In this document: piece after piece, positions 11,241-21,125 of the stretch
Numbering within the stretch: position 1 is the first letter of the stretch
Layout: every line of letters starts with the position of its first letter
Assembly: GCA_028023455.1 (NCBI GenBank)
Contig: JAQFVV010000183.1
Coordinates: forward strand, 1,302,001 to 1,366,000
Direction: 5' to 3'
DNA: 64,000 nt
Source: Epiperipatus broadwayi
Taxonomy: Eukaryota > Onychophora > Udeonychophora > Euonychophora > Peripatidae
The notes under the pieces: generated by a model
What the model was told of the DNA's origin: nothing
The model's input: the letters and a program-made list of their open reading frames with translations, nothing else
The model's database searches: none
Position numbers and translations under genes: made by a program

Positions 11241-11429
11241 TAAATTAATTAATAAAAGGGATGACTATCATATATAAAAGTTAAATCCATTGTCAAGATA
11301 TATTTTTGTGCAGCAACTAATCAGATGTGGTTCTGCAGCTCCTTGCAGAGCCTCATCTGATTGGTTGCTGCACATCACGTGAATTTAACTTTGAATATAT
11401 AATGCTCATCCCATTTACTAATTAGTTTA
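11241..11429. repeat. Fold-back repeat (MITE-like hairpin)
   Basis: Two inverted arms of about 90 bp around a short centre near 11338. The inner arms pair cagcaactaatcagatg with catctgattggttgctg, and the outer arms pair gggatgactatcatatata with tatataatgctcatccc. The arms are diverged by several substitutions, so the insertion is not recent. No hammerhead core is visible on either strand. Confidence 0.65.
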
Positions 11430-12473
11430 CGTCTATATTCAGTAGTAACAATATTAAATATAAATATATATCTAAATTAAAGATTCTCCTGGATTTATTG
11501 ATATAAACTTTGAAATATAAATAAGATTGTTTTATAATAATTTTAAAAAATTGTTATATTTCAAATTTTCGCACAACAAAGTATTTATGTCTGACTTACA
11601 ATTCTTATATTAGTTATAGTATTAAATTAAAACAGTTTAAATTTTTGGTTTAATAGGGACAGACAAATATTATCATTATTCTCGATATCATAGTTTCAGT
11701 TTGGCATTGCCAATTTTAATTGTTTGGTGCATAGTAGTGTCATAGCTGCATTTTTTTTTAGATTATTATAAGGAAAAAAAAATCTTGCTAAAATTTAATG
11801 TTTACATTTGCAAGTTCATGAAAATTTAAAAAATTAATGTATATAACTTCTTCCAGGAAAGGCTTGGTTATATCAAAAAATTCAAACTTATTATACTTTA
11901 AATTCGATCACACGTAAAATATTTATCTATCTTATAACTCCTACATCAGTGAGAATATTAAGCTAAGAGTTTATTTCCACTTTTGTTTACAATGGAACAG
12001 ATAAATACTATTACAATTAATACATGGAATGATAGCATCTACTTTCAGTTCTAATTGGCAGTTAGCTCATAATATTATAACTGAATTTTTATTTAGATTC
12101 TTACATGGAATAAATTTCACTACATATAAATCTTTTGAGGAGAGGCTTAGTTCCATGTAAAATTAAAAAAAAAAAAGATATACTTCAAAACATTTTATAT
12201 ATAAAATATTTATTTTTATATATACAATTTTTTAATGTTTTCTTTCAGTGATAATATTATTTATAAATATTAACATATGTACTGTATCATCTAAAGTAAT
12301 GGGATAAAAATGGTTTCACTTTTAGCTTAATATGAATTAGACAAATACTATTACTGTTATTAGATAGTATGATTTCATTCTTATATGGCCAATTTTAATT
12401 GGTTGTTGCCTAGTTACATCATAGTAGAAATTTGATTTAGATTATTACAGTGGAAAAACTTATTCAATATTAC
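11430..12473. other. AT-rich spacer
   Basis: No gene or recognised element is visible in this stretch. Confidence 0.45.
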
Positions 12474-13314
12474 ACATGCATATATATAGAGAGAGAGAGA
12501 GAGCATACCAATAGCTCAAATAAGCTCTTAATTGGTAAGTTCAGTAAGAGAAAATATTTAAAATCTCTATCCAGAACAATCATATCTTCAGACCAATTGG
12601 TTTCAAGCTTTTGGCTCATGAGGGAGCTAGAATATTCAGACCCTAGATCTAAAATATCAACTCATAACCTGGCACTTATTTAATATGTAATATTTAAATA
12701 GAAACTCTGAAATTTTCAGTTGTAATTTGAGCTATCTAATTTAAATAGTTATAGGGGGCTGAACCAAATTCAGATCTCCATATATTAATTGCCTTAGCAA
12801 GCTTTAAAGTTAAAAATATAATAATCAATAAAGCAAGTCATATATAGCATGACATTGCTTTTGTGAGCTTGTATTTACAAATATGTAATAATAGAGAGCA
12901 TACCAATAGCTCTGGATAGACAGTTTAAATATTTTCTCTTACTGCACTTATCAATTAAGAGCTTGTTTGAGCTATTGGTATGCTCCCTATATTACATATT
13001 TGTAAATACAAGCTCATAAAAGCAATGCCATGCTATATATGACTTGCTTTATTGATTATTATAATTTTACCATCAAGGCTTTGACAGTGTTAAGGCTATT
13101 AATATATGGCAGATCTGAATTTGTTTCAGTCCCATATAGCTATTTAAGTTAGATAGCTGTAGTTAAAGACATTTTCATGTCCAAAAATTTGAGTTTCTAC
13201 TTAAATATTATGTATTAAATAAGTGCTGGGTTTTGAGTTGATAATTTAGATCTAGTGTGTGAATATTTTATCTTCTCACTGAGGTGAGACAAAGCTCAAA
13301 ACCAGTTGACACTA
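12474..13314. mobile_element. Retrozyme-like fold-back element, family 2
   Basis: Imperfect mirror of minus-oriented units (12474 to about 12945) and a plus-oriented unit (about 12945-13314) centred near 12950. Shared phrases such as 'gcataccaatagctc' and 'tacatatttgtaaatacaag' mark the units. An 8-bp AATATTAC at 12466-12473 and 13315-13322 is a possible target duplication. A (GA)n run lies at the left end. Degraded hammerhead motifs occur once in each orientation (separate entries). A related element lies at 54525-55215. It has no coding capacity. Confidence 0.6.
12583..12630 (-). ncRNA. Hammerhead ribozyme relic, family 2
   Basis: Minus strand: CTCATGA (12616-12622, G5 of CTGATGA changed to C), an 11-nt stem II region, GAA (12602-12604), stem III ACCAATTGGT (12592-12601), C12591, then TGAAGATA (12583-12590). 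The matching stem I strand TATCTTC is lost here but present in the sister copy at 13269, which indicates an ancestral ribozyme. Probably inactive. Confidence 0.5.
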
Positions 13315-13315
13315 A
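13269..13315 (+). ncRNA. Hammerhead ribozyme relic, family 2 (sister copy)
   Basis: Plus strand: TATCTTC (13269-13275), TCA, then CTGAGGTGA in place of CTGATGA (two-base insertion), GA..TC stem II remnant, AAA for GAA, ACCAGTTG for stem III. The unit ends a few bases later, close to where the cleavage site would be. Together with 12583-12630 it allows the ancestral stem I to be inferred. Inactive. Confidence 0.4.
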
Positions 13316-13322
13316 ATATTAC

Positions 13323-14103
13323 TTATAATTCTTCTAAGGATTTAGACTTTTCTATACAAATCTTTACATTTTAAAATAACAAAGTGCATATCTTCAATCA
13401 ATAATTTATATCTTGTAATGTAGATACCTTACAATTAGTATTAATAAGATTGAAAATTATATGAACAGAAGGTAATATAAATATATTTAATAAATTGCTG
13501 GAGCTTTATAATATTATAATATTGTAATATTTATAAATTTTACATCTAAATCAATTTAAATTCTAGTTTTTAAAAGTTTTTTTCTTACTATTTATAGCAA
13601 AAATATCATTTATTGTGTTATCAAATCTAAAAGTACTGATCAAATAAAACTTCACTGATAGAATTCCTAACCTAAAAAAAAGATAATTATACATTTTGGA
13701 TTCAATGAGTATTGCAGTTTTTACAGGGAAGTTTTATAGGAATACCTGATCAAGACTATAATCGTGAATATTTATTATGTCCCTTCAAGTGCAATCTAAA
13801 CACATTAAGGATTCAATTAGATGGTGTAATACCCCAACATATAAGTAAAATGTCAATATTACAAATGTTCAGATTATATATATATATATATAATCACCCA
13901 AGTAATCAAAAAGAGAAAGAAGATAGACAAACATTTAAAAAATAATTTTCAAAGATCTATAGCAAAATGACAAATTGAATAAAGATAGACAGTTGACAGC
14001 TATATAAATCATGAATGGATAACTAGTGAATGTAAGAAGAAAAAAAATATGAATGTAACATTTACCCATATTAGTGATAATTATAAATTTTATTAAACGC
14101 ACA
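13323..14103. other. AT-rich spacer
   Basis: No recognised element. The 77-codon reading frame at 13712-13945 shows no similarity I can name and ends in low-complexity sequence. Confidence 0.4.
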
Positions 14104-14240
14104 TTATTATATTAAGTAATATTTACTAAGGCTGTAACCTTAGGAATAAGCTTCTGAAAAATTCGAAGGTAGGGACCTCTACAGGTCTTAGCCACAAGCT
14201 TATGCTTGGAAGAAAAGTGGAAAGCCCTTCCATATTAGTG
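14104..14240. repeat. Dispersed repeat, family 5
   Basis: Carries 'tagggacctctacaggtctt' next to an 'acaagcttatg' phrase and an 'aaggctgtaacctt' end. The same phrases occur at 22925-23055 (inverted) and as both arms of the hairpin at 62340-62505. Function unknown; probably another fold-back family. No clear hammerhead core. Confidence 0.6.
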
Positions 14241-15690
14241 ATGAAATTTAAAGTCGTTTAAGTATGTAGAATTGAATTATCTTAGTTTCCTTTATTTTAT
14301 TATACTTTAAAAAAATGGAAAATAAATATAGAAGGATTAGAAAGATGTTGAAATACCTTTAGTAGATATTTAAAGATGTTTTTTTCCTAATTATATATTT
14401 TATGCTCACTAAATAAGAAATGCATATAATTGCTTTTAAATGCCTTTGCAAATTGGGATAAAATAGTGGTGGCTAAATTAAGAAAAGAAAAGATAAAAAT
14501 AAAAGCAACAAATGCCAGAAGAAAAAAAATGTTAGGAAAAAAAAAGGATAAATAATGCAAATCAAAGAAATAAAAAATAAAAAACTGGTAGAAAAATTAA
14601 CACAGTTTCAAGTAATGGGCATGATGTAACAAAATATGTATAAAATGTGGCTTGTGATATCAGATTTAATAATGAAGATGATACAGTATGTGTTGTTAAA
14701 AACATTAAATATTTTCAAAAAAATTAAAGCAAAGTAGAAATACATGATTTGGGTACAAATATGTGGGTGAGACATTTCATTGAAGATGATATATTCAATT
14801 TTTACACCAGGTAACAAAACATGCAAAATCATTTGACAAAATGTAATTTATAAATAGTATTATAACAAAATATATAAAATACTTTTCAATTTGGTTTTAG
14901 AAAAAGGGAGAAACAAAATGGATAAGAAAGATAATATGCTAAAAATTGGCAAAATGTTCTACTAATTTATCTATGTAAAAAGTAGGTTGAATGTGTTATG
15001 GAAATTGTCAATTGTTACTTCAATAAAAATTGATCAAAAAACATTGACATCAATTGAAGAGCAAATACCAAAACTAAAAAGAGTTTGGCTATATATAAGT
15101 GTAGATAAGTTATCAGAAGAAATATATTTTAGTAAAATAATTTAGTTTGACATTTATTATAAAAATGGGGAGTTTCATGTCCTTTCTCTGTGGATATTTT
15201 TGCTGTTTGAAACATCCCACTCAATGCTCCCTTGACTAAATTAAAAGTATCAATCAATAAAACGATGGTTCACTAGTTCAAATATAATGAACCTAATTCA
15301 GTTTTTACATTGTTTTTCACATGATTACATAATTCCTGGATCATGATAAATTAATATTGTGTTGAACTAAATTGAGGCATTAGAAATAAATTTGTCTAAA
15401 TATGATTTCAGAATTATTATTTTTGCTTATAATTCAGAAGACACTAAAATATTTACACGACCTATTCTCCATTCATACAATTTAGATATTTTGCCATTTT
15501 GATGCATAATTATAATTTTAATGCCATATTTAAACGTATATGAGGTTTCTATAGATTTTCCCAGTGAATTTCTTAATTGTTGATAATTTGACTATATTAT
15601 ATATTTTTTGTTATGACATTTAAATGTTTTTTTTAAAAAAATGTATTACAATTTTCTAAATATATTCAACCGTTAGCATTTCCTCTATTA
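14241..15690. other. AT-rich spacer
   Basis: No recognised gene or element. The minus-strand 74-codon frame at 14608-14832 looks like chance. Confidence 0.45.
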
Positions 15691-15800
15691 TTATTATTCT
15701 CCGTTTCCTGTATGTTGTTGCCTGTGACGGCTATCATGAAAATTGAATTCATGAATATAATGGCTACTAGTTCAATTACAATGCTAGCTATACTAGCGAC
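15691..15800 (-). mobile_element. SINE-like repeat, second family (diverged copy)
   Basis: On the minus strand the phrase 'gatagccgtcacaggcaaca' followed by 'ggaaacggagaataat' aligns with 'gctagctgtcacagggcaag' at 25062-25150 and with the better copy at 30805-30895. Weak on its own; supported by the other two copies. Confidence 0.4.
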
Positions 15801-16242
15801 ACTGATGTAGCCAACAATGCGATGGTTGAGAAATATATATTGCTGGAAACGTTGTGTCGATTCTGAGCGTATTAAAAATAATAGTTGAATGTGTTTAGTT
15901 TATAAAAGACTAAACAAAATTTGAATGTTATAAAGAAATATTCAATAATTCAACTAATTGATAGAAGTAATCCAACATATAACGACCAATAAACTACATA
16001 TATTGTCAAACAATTTTTTTTAAAAAAAGTGTATCTTTTTCACTAAGTCATTTTCTTCTATTCATTCAAGTTATTTTTCATCATTTCATTAGAACACAGT
16101 ATTAAAATTTTTGAATTGGCCATCTAATTGGTCCATCATTAAGTAACTATCTATAAGTCTGTTATTTTTAAATAACAAACTTATTGTGTTTTCCAATTCT
16201 CGATTCGGCAAATTTTTAACATGAAGAGTTAGTTATTTTATT

Positions 16243-16339
16243 GTTGTCAAGCGTTGGTGGCTGAGTTGTTAGCATAGCTGCCTTCCAAGCAGTTGGCCCG
16301 CTTCCCGGTCAACGCTTTGACATATGGAAAAAAAAAAGA
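16243..16339 (+). mobile_element. tRNA-Gly(UCC)-derived SINE or retropseudogene
   Basis: The stretch at 16251-16316 matches the animal tRNA-Gly(UCC) pattern: GCGTTGGTGG acceptor and D-arm start, the anticodon loop CTTCCAA, and a ...CCCGGTCAACGC 3' end. About seven bases of the T arm are missing, so it cannot fold as a working tRNA. It is followed by ttgacatatgg and an A10 run. Flanks gttattttatt (16232-16242) and gtcattttatt (16340-16350) form an 11-bp target duplication with one mismatch. Both features show LINE-type retroposition. Confidence 0.75.
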
Positions 16340-16350
16340 GTCATTTTATT

Positions 16351-16817
16351 TAAATACTCCCTCCCCTCTCCATAAAAGACTGCAAAGAAAGAGTAAACAA
16401 AAATAGATTCATGAAAAATATGAACTTCTGAATGGCTGTGGATATATCTAAACATTTATCTTAGTAATAGAACATAACAGAACCAGTATACGTCCTAACG
16501 AAAATACAAATTTTCTTAAAAACAAAAAATTACTTTGATAGTTTAATTTATTCACAAATTTCTAAATATTTAAAATTTTATCATGTACAATAATATAGAA
16601 TAATTACTATATATAGAATAATTATCATATAGAATAATTACTATTTTATAACTGTAAATATATTAATAATATATATAGTTTATTAATAAAGGTTTTTTAA
16701 TTTTTGAAAAAAACTGACTTCAAGAAACAACTTTATAAAATACATTTTTCTCACTTACGGTCATCAAATTACAAAAGGAAATAAAAAAAATGTATACTGT
16801 TTATGTTTATCGTAATA
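16351..16817. other. AT-rich spacer
   Basis: Nothing recognised. Confidence 0.45.
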
Positions 16818-16890
16818 AAAAGAGCCGCGAGATTGAGATCAAAGAGCCGTCTCTGGTTCGCGCGAGTCACAATTCACCGACTCTTGTTGC
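16818..16890. mobile_element. Possible hAT-like transposon fragment
   Basis: The stretch with aaaagagccgcgag and aaagagccgtctctggttcg has the GAGCCG phrases common at hAT transposon ends and an unusually high G+C for this window. There is no second terminal repeat or target duplication, so the call is weak. Confidence 0.3.
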
Positions 16891-17230
16891 CAATTGTCTG
16901 CGATGTTTTGCTTTTTATATTGAATTATTAAAATATTCCAAATAATTACTTTACTCTTCGCTCTCCAATATTCATTAAAATTTCTAACTGCATTGTTTCC
17001 AAACTTTTTTTTTTAATCTTTCGAATTTTTTATTCAATTCATTATCTAATATCCTTGCATCATTTTTTAATATATTCATTATATAATTATTCAAAATTCT
17101 ATACCTATTTCTACTTTCTCTTCATCACTAAATAAAAATTATTTTCATTATATTTCTATAACATTAAAAAAAAATTCCAATTGTTTTTGTTTTCCATCAG
17201 TTGGTTATTTCTTCTATTCTCTCATTATAT
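16891..17230. other. AT-rich spacer
   Basis: Nothing recognised before the target duplication of the next element. Confidence 0.45.
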
Positions 17231-17340
17231 TTATCCAATTTAATATAGGGTATATGAGCACAGACTTTCACATGACCCACCACTCTCCACTCTATCTAAT
17301 AACACCGATACACCCAAGCACATATATGCTGAAAAGATAA

Positions 17341-17400
17341 ATAATCACCAATATACGTATTTCATGCTAAACTAGCAATCATCAGTTGGTCCAGATTATC
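17341..17400 (-). ncRNA. Hammerhead ribozyme motif, family 4 (core intact)
   Basis: Minus-strand ribozyme of the inverted unit: GATAATC, TGG bulge, ACCAA, CTGATGA (TCATCAG at 17379-17385 on the plus strand), a 15-nt stem II, GAA, ATACGTAT stem III, A at the cleavage site, TTGGT and GATTAT. Stem I pairs in two blocks (5 and 6 bp) separated by the TGG bulge. One stem II loop base differs from the commonest copy. Confidence 0.8.
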
Positions 17401-17723
17401 ATCCCCCACACATATATACTATAAGTGCTCAGATATATATTAAGATAGACAAACTTCATACTTTAATGGACTGGCTCCAATCTACTACACACTCCAACTT
17501 TTCAACTGTCCATCCAATTGAAAATCTGATGATGGAATGCTTGAAGGCCACCCTAAGGCCGAGATTCTTGTCACACCCATGTTGACCCAAGGTCAATCTG
17601 AACCCCACATGTACAGGACAAAATCCATTAAATACATATGCAAGGATGGGCAGTCCATTAAAGTATGAAGTTTGTCTATCTTAATATATATCTGAGCACT
17701 TATAGTATATATGTGTGGGAGAT

Positions 17724-17783
17724 GATAATCTGGACCAACTGATGATTGCTGGTTTAGCATGAAATACGCATATTGGTGATTAT
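17724..17783 (+). ncRNA. Hammerhead ribozyme motif, family 4 (core intact, stem III mutated)
   Basis: First tandem unit. GATAATC (17724-17730), TGG, ACCAA, CTGATGA (17739-17745), stem II 17746-17760, GAA (17761-17763), ATACGCAT (17764-17771, one mismatch in the four-pair stem III), A17772, TTGGT (17773-17777), GATTAT (17778-17783). Confidence 0.8.
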
Positions 17784-18196
17784 TTATCTTTTCAGCATAT
17801 ATGTGCTTGAGTGTATCGGTGTTATTAGATAGAGTGGAGAGTAGTGGGTCATGTGAAAGTCTGTGCTCATATACCCTACATTACATATATAGACACATGG
17901 TATATATTAAGCCTGTGTTTCAGTTATTACATTGTAGAGATGTCTGCCCATCCTTGCATATGTATTTAATGGATTTTGTCCTGTACATGTGGGGTTCAGA
18001 TTGACCTTGGGTCAACATGGGTGTGACAAGAATCTCGGCCTTAGGGTGGCCTTCGAGCATTCCATCATCAGATTTTTAATTGGATGGACAGTTGAAGAGT
18101 TGGAGTGTGTAGTAGATTGGAGCCAGTCCATTAAAGTATGAAGTTTGTCTATCTTAATATATATCTGAGCACTTATAGTATATATGTGTGGGAGAT

Positions 18197-18256
18197 GATA
18201 ATCTGGACCAACTGATGATTGCTAGTTTAGCATGAAATACGTATATTGGTGATTAT
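18197..18256 (+). ncRNA. Hammerhead ribozyme motif, family 4 (core intact)
   Basis: Second tandem unit, 473 bp after the first. GATAATC (18197-18203), TGG bulge (18204-18206), ACCAA (18207-18211), CTGATGA (18212-18218), stem II 18219-18233 (TGCT pairs with AGCA; U faces U at the base), GAA (18234-18236), palindromic ATACGTAT (18237-18244), A18245 as cleavage nucleotide, TTGGT (18246-18250), GATTAT (18251-18256). The A-U pair beside the cleavage site is present. The most regular ribozyme of the window together with 55613-55672. Confidence 0.85.
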
Positions 18257-18409
18257 TTATCTTTTCAGCATATATGTGCTTGGGTGTATCGGTGTTATTA
18301 GATAGAGTGGAGAGTGGTGGGTCATGTGAAAGTCTGTGCTCATATACCCTATATTACATATATAGACACATGGTATATATTAAGCCTGTGTTTCAGTTAT
18401 CCAATTTAA

Positions 18410-20964
18410 CTAAATTTATTTTTATTGAAATAATATTTCTATTTATTAATTAATTATTCATGTTCATTTTTCTTACATTTTATAATATATTTATATTTTC
18501 GCAAACTATCTATCTTTTTTTTAGATATGTAATAGTTCTAAATTTTCTATTATATCAAATATTATTCAATGATTGTGATGATGATGACGATGTAGAATGG
18601 CTTTTTCTTAAATAAATACACAACTTTTCTTATACCTACACATTCTGTTATCAAATTAAACATTCTATTCTTTTGATGTTTTTTCATTCTATTGTAAGAC
18701 TAATCACCGTTTTGCATTTATTATTAAATCATTCTTTGACTCCATTTTAGTCATATTTGTTTATATTATAAAACTATAAACCAAACACTTCCACTCCTTT
18801 TTTTTTTTATCTTTATCTTCCTCCCATGCATCATATAAATTACACTGCTCTTCTTTCAACATCCTTTCCAAAATCAAATATCTATATTCTCACTTCAGTT
18901 TCAATACCTCAGGATAGCTTCATTTTAAAAAAAAAAAAAAAACAGAATATGAATACAGACTTCTAAACTCACTCTGAATTTAGCTCGGTTCAATGTACAT
19001 TTTTAAGGAATTTTTTTTCTATGTGATAAGTGTAACGATGATATTTTATAAGGAATTATAGTTTTTGTTGGGTTGTTGTTAATCTTTCAGTAAATAAAAG
19101 CAACAATCCAGTTATGTCCAGAAGTAGTATTCATTTTAACTACTGGTACATTATTTTTTCCAGACTATCATATTTATTTTTTGTATTTAAAATTGCATAT
19201 TCTATTTCAGAAATTAGTAGAAATGGAATACTATTAATGCTAACTCAATTATTCAAATTTTTTTTTTTTATAATCGTTAATTATTCAAAAATTTTCATTA
19301 GACTATCAGCCTAATTGTAGAGTTTCTGTTTTAATAGAATTTGGATTTACTATGCTCGGGTAGAAGATCTATTTTTGAAATTCCAAAAGTTCTCAAATCT
19401 TAAAAATTAGGAGCCTATGGATTTGACATTAATGTATTTTTACTTGTATACTGTATTTAGAATTTTATCTAAGTCTTTTAATAAATTTATAGCATTTATT
19501 TATTTTTGATATTTTCATTAACTTCTTCATATAAATTGATAAATAACTGTATTTGTTAAATAAATATTTTGTTTATTCTAATTTTTTTAAGATCTGCTGA
19601 AGTTAAATGAGAATTTAGAATTATGATAATGTATGCAAATTAATCATATGGTCTTTTCACCTTACATAGAAGAAAAGATTTTCTTTCACATTTAGAGAGA
19701 AAAAATTATAAGCAATTTAATGGTATAATCATATAACAGTCTTTCAAGTTAAAGATATATGGACCTATCCTGAACTGAGAAAAGTAAAGCTTTATTTTGG
19801 TCAATTAGATTGATCCGTTGTGTTCAGTTCCTCTCTTTGGAATTCCAACATATAACACCAACACTAGACCCAAGATATTTTATTATTGTCGTAAAAAATA
19901 CAATTTTAATATGTAAGAAAATATCAGACATAATTTTTATATAAAATGTAATAAAGTTTGTTTAAATAATTAATTTGTAAGACATATGTTTAAATATTTA
20001 TTTCTTATTAAATTTTTCAAATGTTAATATTACTGACGTACATCTGTTATATTTCCATTAAAATTAAAAACTAATTTGAAAATCATAACAGTATAACTAA
20101 TTTAATATATATATTGTTTAAAATTTATGCAGAGTTTTCCAAACTTATAATAACATAACAATCTGTCTTCAATTTTAAAAGTTTTTATTTAAGATATATT
20201 AATGTCTTAAGTACACTTAGCTTCGTGTGAAGAAGGACCATCAATTACTTAAGATAATTTGTTTAAAAAAATCTTTATATATATAATGAACCGAAAAATA
20301 CCAGCATTTGATTAAGTATTATCTATAAATTACGTCACATCCGGCTGTCATCTCTTATAATATCATTAGAAATATTTAACCAGCCATTGGCAAGGCAATA
20401 TTATGAATAGATAGAAATTGGAGTCATTGTTTTTTGTCCTTATCAAAGATCTTAAATAAACTTTAAATTTAAACAATGACAAATAACATTAGATCTTCCA
20501 AGAAGGTTAAAAATCTTCATATAAATTGGCCAAGATTAATTATTTGCAGTTGTTTGTCATTGGTTATATTTATAGCCTACTTAAGATCTTAGACAAGATA
20601 AAAACTGAGGACTCAATTTTTTATCCATTCATAAGGCTGAGGTTATGAAATATTTCCTAATGACATTATAAATGAGGGCATTGTATATAAAATAACATGT
20701 GTATACATATACAATTTCAAAGCTAACATTAATTAGTTAAATATATCATCTAAACAGTAATGCTATTATAATGTAGTTCCAAAAGATTTAAACTTTTCTC
20801 AAAAAAATGAAATTCAAAATAAATAATACATGCAACACATATATTAAGAAAAGCTTGTTTAATACTTTAGAATAAATATCAAAATAATATGGAGCTTGCT
20901 TTCAACTAATTAGTAGTTATTATAGCTTAGTCAGCTAACAACATGGGACTAAAAAGATTAAACA
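18410..20964. other. AT-rich spacer
   Basis: About 2.5 kb without a recognised gene or element. A poly(A) run lies near 18929-18944; the 66-codon frame at 19114-19314 has no recognisable product. Confidence 0.45.
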
Positions 20965-21125
20965 GGCAAAACTCTCCATACAGTAGTGCCACTCAATGCA
21001 TAAAATCCCTATCTAGTGCCTACTCAGTGAGGAACTTTAGATCTGAGAGCATGCCACCTAGACTTTAGGATCTAATGCAACCTTCCAGCAGCCACCTCCT
21101 ATCTCAACTACAAAATTATAAGTTT
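20965..21125 (-). mobile_element. Family 3 repeat with the ribozyme deleted
   Basis: Shares 'ccatacagtagtgccactca' and 'aaaatccctatctagtgcct' with 8388-8535, but at about 21025 'cctactc' joins straight to 'agtgagg'. About 49 bases are absent relative to the 8.4-kb copy, and these hold nearly all of the hammerhead core. It also lacks the stretch between 'cactca' and 'tgcataaaat'. Confidence 0.6.

Larger units (their letters stand above)
17244..18396. mobile_element. Retrozyme-like element, family 4: inverted unit plus tandem units with target duplication
   Basis: A complete insertion flanked by an exact 13-bp duplication TTATCCAATTTAA (17231-17243 and 18397-18409). Inside: a minus-oriented unit (17244-17645), then a partial plus unit (about 17648-17926) and a full plus unit (about 17927-18396). 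The last two end with the same 'gcctgtgtttcagtta' and their ribozymes are 473 bp apart, so the monomer is 473 bp. Each unit carries one type I hammerhead. The units are nearly identical, which indicates a recent insertion. No protein is encoded; the 67-codon frame at 17801-18004 runs across the unit junction and is fortuitous. Confidence 0.85.

Noticed and set aside
16251-16316. Functional tRNA-Gly(UCC) gene
   Set aside because: Part of the T arm is missing and the copy has a poly(A) tail and target duplication, which mark a retroposed copy.
17801-18004. 67-codon open frame
   Set aside because: It spans the junction of two tandem retrozyme-like units and is not kept in other copies.
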